A DNA stretch of 64,000 bases, taken from the NCBI RefSeq assembly GCF_030540765.1, contig NZ_JAUOEL010000002.1:806001-870000 (forward strand), in the 5' to 3' direction. The DNA comes from Flavivirga jejuensis (lineage in GTDB: Bacteria; Bacteroidota; Bacteroidia; Flavobacteriales; Flavobacteriaceae). Under the pieces are notes generated by a model that saw nothing but the letters and a program-made list of their open reading frames with translations, was not told the DNA's origin and ran no database searches. Position numbers and translations under genes: made by a program. The first letter of the stretch is position 1. The number at the start of each line of letters is the position of its first letter. This document shows, in pieces, positions 62,509 through 64,000 of this stretch.

Positions 62509-62833
62509 GACCAAATTGGGAATATGGAGCTTCGACAAAAGAAGTTAAAAAAATGGTTTACAGGAGTTTTCTTTTTTTGGACAGTTTCTTCCCAATAAAA
62601 TCGAACATTTTAATGTTGTCAGCCAAATTTGGGAATTTAAAACTATTGACAAAAAGGGTAATTGACTACTGTGGCCGACAACGTTTCCTATAATTAATTG
62701 CGGCTGAATTTCCTCAACGGAAATTCACGTAAATTAATTAACTTTGAGCTACAGCGGAAAATGACTCACGTCCTTTTCTGCAACTAACCATACGCAAGAC
62801 CATTAGTCACAAGCAAATAAGGACACTTCGCAA

Positions 62834-63400
62834 ATGAACGAAATCAGAAATTTTATTGAGGATATCACTCTAATTAGTGATTCTGATTGGCAGTTTTTTT
62901 CTTCAAAATTGCAAGAAGTAAAATTCAAAAAAAACACTCCTTTGCTGAAAATTGGAGAGATTGAAAAACATCTATCATTTATAACTAAAGGAATAATCAG
63001 ACTTTATATTCCAAAAGATGAATTTGATTTAACCTTTGGTTTTGTCTTTAACAATGCATTTATTACGGCCTATGATTCACTTTTAACACAAAGTCCTTCC
63101 GAATACCAAATTGAAACTTTAACAGAAACCATTTTGTGGAGAATTTCTAATAAAGACTTACAAGAAGTTTATGAGAAAACAAACAGTGGAAATATTATTG
63201 GACGAAAAATGGCTGAAAATATGTTTTTAATAAAATCAAAAAGAGAACTTTCCTTATTAAGTCAAACAGCAGAAGAACGATATTTGGACTTGTTCTCTAA
63301 CAGACCAGAATTGTTACAGCAAATTCCATTAAAATATATTGCATCATATATTGGCATAACTCCGCAAGCATTGAGCAGAATAAGAAAACGCATTACTTAA
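62834..63400 (+). CDS. Crp/Fnr-superfamily cyclic-nucleotide-binding-like regulator
   Basis: A 188-residue protein: cNMP-binding-like domain (about 10-125: FKKNTPLLKIGEIEKHLSFITKGIIRLYI) and a short C-terminal helix-turn-helix (about 145-188: LLQQIPLKYIASYIGITPQALSRIRKRI). It has no FNR-like cysteines and lacks the key residues of the cAMP pocket, as is common for this Bacteroidota group. It lies 64 bp upstream of the DoxX gene, which it probably controls. Confidence 0.88.
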   Translation: MNEIRNFIEDITLISDSDWQFFSSKLQEVKFKKNTPLLKIGEIEKHLSFITKGIIRLYIPKDEFDLTFGFVFNNAFITAYDSLLTQSPSEYQIETLTETILWRISNKDLQEVYEKTNSGNIIGRKMAENMFLIKSKRELSLLSQTAEERYLDLFSNRPELLQQIPLKYIASYIGITPQALSRIRKRIT

Positions 63401-63464
63401 CTTGGGTTCATTGTTTTTACTTTGGTGTTTTCTAACCTTTGCATTTCAATAATTCAGAAAAAAC

Positions 63465-63917
63465 ATGAAACCACTAATTGTACTTTTATTAAGTTTTAGT
63501 ATCTCAATTTTTGTAATTAAGCTGATTAAAAAAGAATACGACATTGCTTTATCTGCTAGAATTGCAATGTCAATAATGCTTGCATTTACGGCTATTGGTC
63601 ATTTTGTATTTACAAAAGGAATGTCAATGATGATACCTAAATTTATTCCTTTCAAAGAAAGTTTTGTTTACCTAACAGGAGTATTTGAAATCTTAATTGC
63701 AATAGGACTTCTAATTCCCAGACTTATATATATATCTGGGTGGACACTAATCATTTTTCTTCTGCTAATGTTACCAGCTAATATTTATGCTTCTATAAAT
63801 AATGTGAATTATCAAAAAGGAACATTTGACGGAAATGGTCTTGCATATTTGTGGTTTAGAATTCCTTTACAAATCCTTTTTATAATTTGGGCTTATATGT
63901 GTTCGATCCGAGTATAA
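63465..63917 (+). CDS. DoxX-family membrane protein
   Basis: A 150-residue protein with four transmembrane helices (LIVLLLSFSISIFVIKLI, IAMSIMLAFTAIGHFVFT, FVYLTGVFEILIAIGLLIP and LQILFIIWAYMCSI). The GHFVF and GVFEILIAIGLLIPR words fit the DoxX family. Its role is not known; some members are linked to oxidative stress. It pairs with the Crp-like gene upstream. The last 83 bp of the window after it show no gene. Confidence 0.88.
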   Translation: MKPLIVLLLSFSISIFVIKLIKKEYDIALSARIAMSIMLAFTAIGHFVFTKGMSMMIPKFIPFKESFVYLTGVFEILIAIGLLIPRLIYISGWTLIIFLLLMLPANIYASINNVNYQKGTFDGNGLAYLWFRIPLQILFIIWAYMCSIRV

Positions 63918-64000
63918 TCGGAAGGAAAAGCCTGTGACTAAAACGTATATAAAAAATAGTTGCTGTTGGATTTAAAAGAAGTGGAATGGAAAAATACTCT

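Noticed and set aside
62493-62693. 66-codon frame starting with TTG
   Set aside because: It begins inside the dispersed repeat and shows no recognisable domain.

Overview
The window reads as a low-GC chromosome segment from a member of the Flavobacteriaceae (Bacteroidota), probably marine. The evidence is type IX secretion (T9SS) C-terminal sorting domains, lipoprotein signals of the Bacteroidota kind, a fused CcoN-CcoO cbb3 oxidase, TANNTTTG-type -7 promoter boxes with few Shine-Dalgarno sequences, and family-typical neighbourhoods (DUF4870-PadR-PspC-DUF2807; MoxR-VWA; hemN-uspA). I saw no rRNA, tRNA or CRISPR array.

Region by region. 0-8 kb: the end of an M1 peptidase and a YdeI/OmdA protein, then two secreted glycanases, a GH48 cellobiohydrolase-like enzyme and a GH8 enzyme. 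GH48 lies between two copies of a YdeI(3' end)-GH8-MoxR(3' end) segment. In the left copy GH8 is reduced to an in-frame 144-residue relic and only the last ~30 codons of moxR survive, next to a 244-bp MITE-like element with 21-bp perfect terminal inverted repeats. 8-12 kb: a MoxR ATPase and a VWA protein are separated by a 1.4-kb array of ~265-bp palindrome-rich units. One unit carries a DUF559 nuclease-like gene; the others keep only the two ends of that gene. 12-17 kb: a secreted VPS10/BNR-repeat protein and a lipoprotein S9 peptidase.

17-27 kb: a cbb3 oxidase locus: divergent fnr-like regulator, ccoI, ccoS, ccoNO, ccoQ, ccoP, ccoG, fixH (with a partial tandem copy) and a SafE-like membrane protein. 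A 14-bp palindrome, ATGAY-N4-RTCAT, lies upstream of fnr/ccoI, ccoS, hemN/yceI, arsR and (at a distance) fucO, which suggests one Fnr-type micro-aerobic regulon across the window. 27-36 kb: an alpha-oxoamine synthase with two matching upstream palindromes, two TetR regulators and an ABC-HlyD-TolC export operon whose ATPase has lost its signature motif, then a serine hydrolase. 36-47 kb: uspA-hemN, YceI lipoprotein, small conserved genes, and the DUF4870-PadR-PspC-DUF2807 envelope cluster.

47-49 kb: an ArsR-thioredoxin-permease set with the same dyad before arsR and before the thioredoxin gene. 49-60 kb: an L-rhamnose catabolic cluster: GntR-type regulator, bifunctional rhamnulose-1-phosphate aldolase/lactaldehyde dehydrogenase, rhamnose isomerase, kinase, an NCS1-like permease that is the best local transporter candidate, and, after 1.9 kb of decayed DNA with the relic of a hybrid two-component regulator, a lactaldehyde reductase. 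60-64 kb: an AraC relic, a DUF3089 lipoprotein, a Crp-like regulator and a DoxX protein.

At least five repeat families are scattered between genes (a TIR element, a ~180-bp family, a CCTCACCC hairpin family, CACAGAG/ACTGATCACTGA tandem repeats and the DUF559 array), so the intergenic DNA is unusually active.
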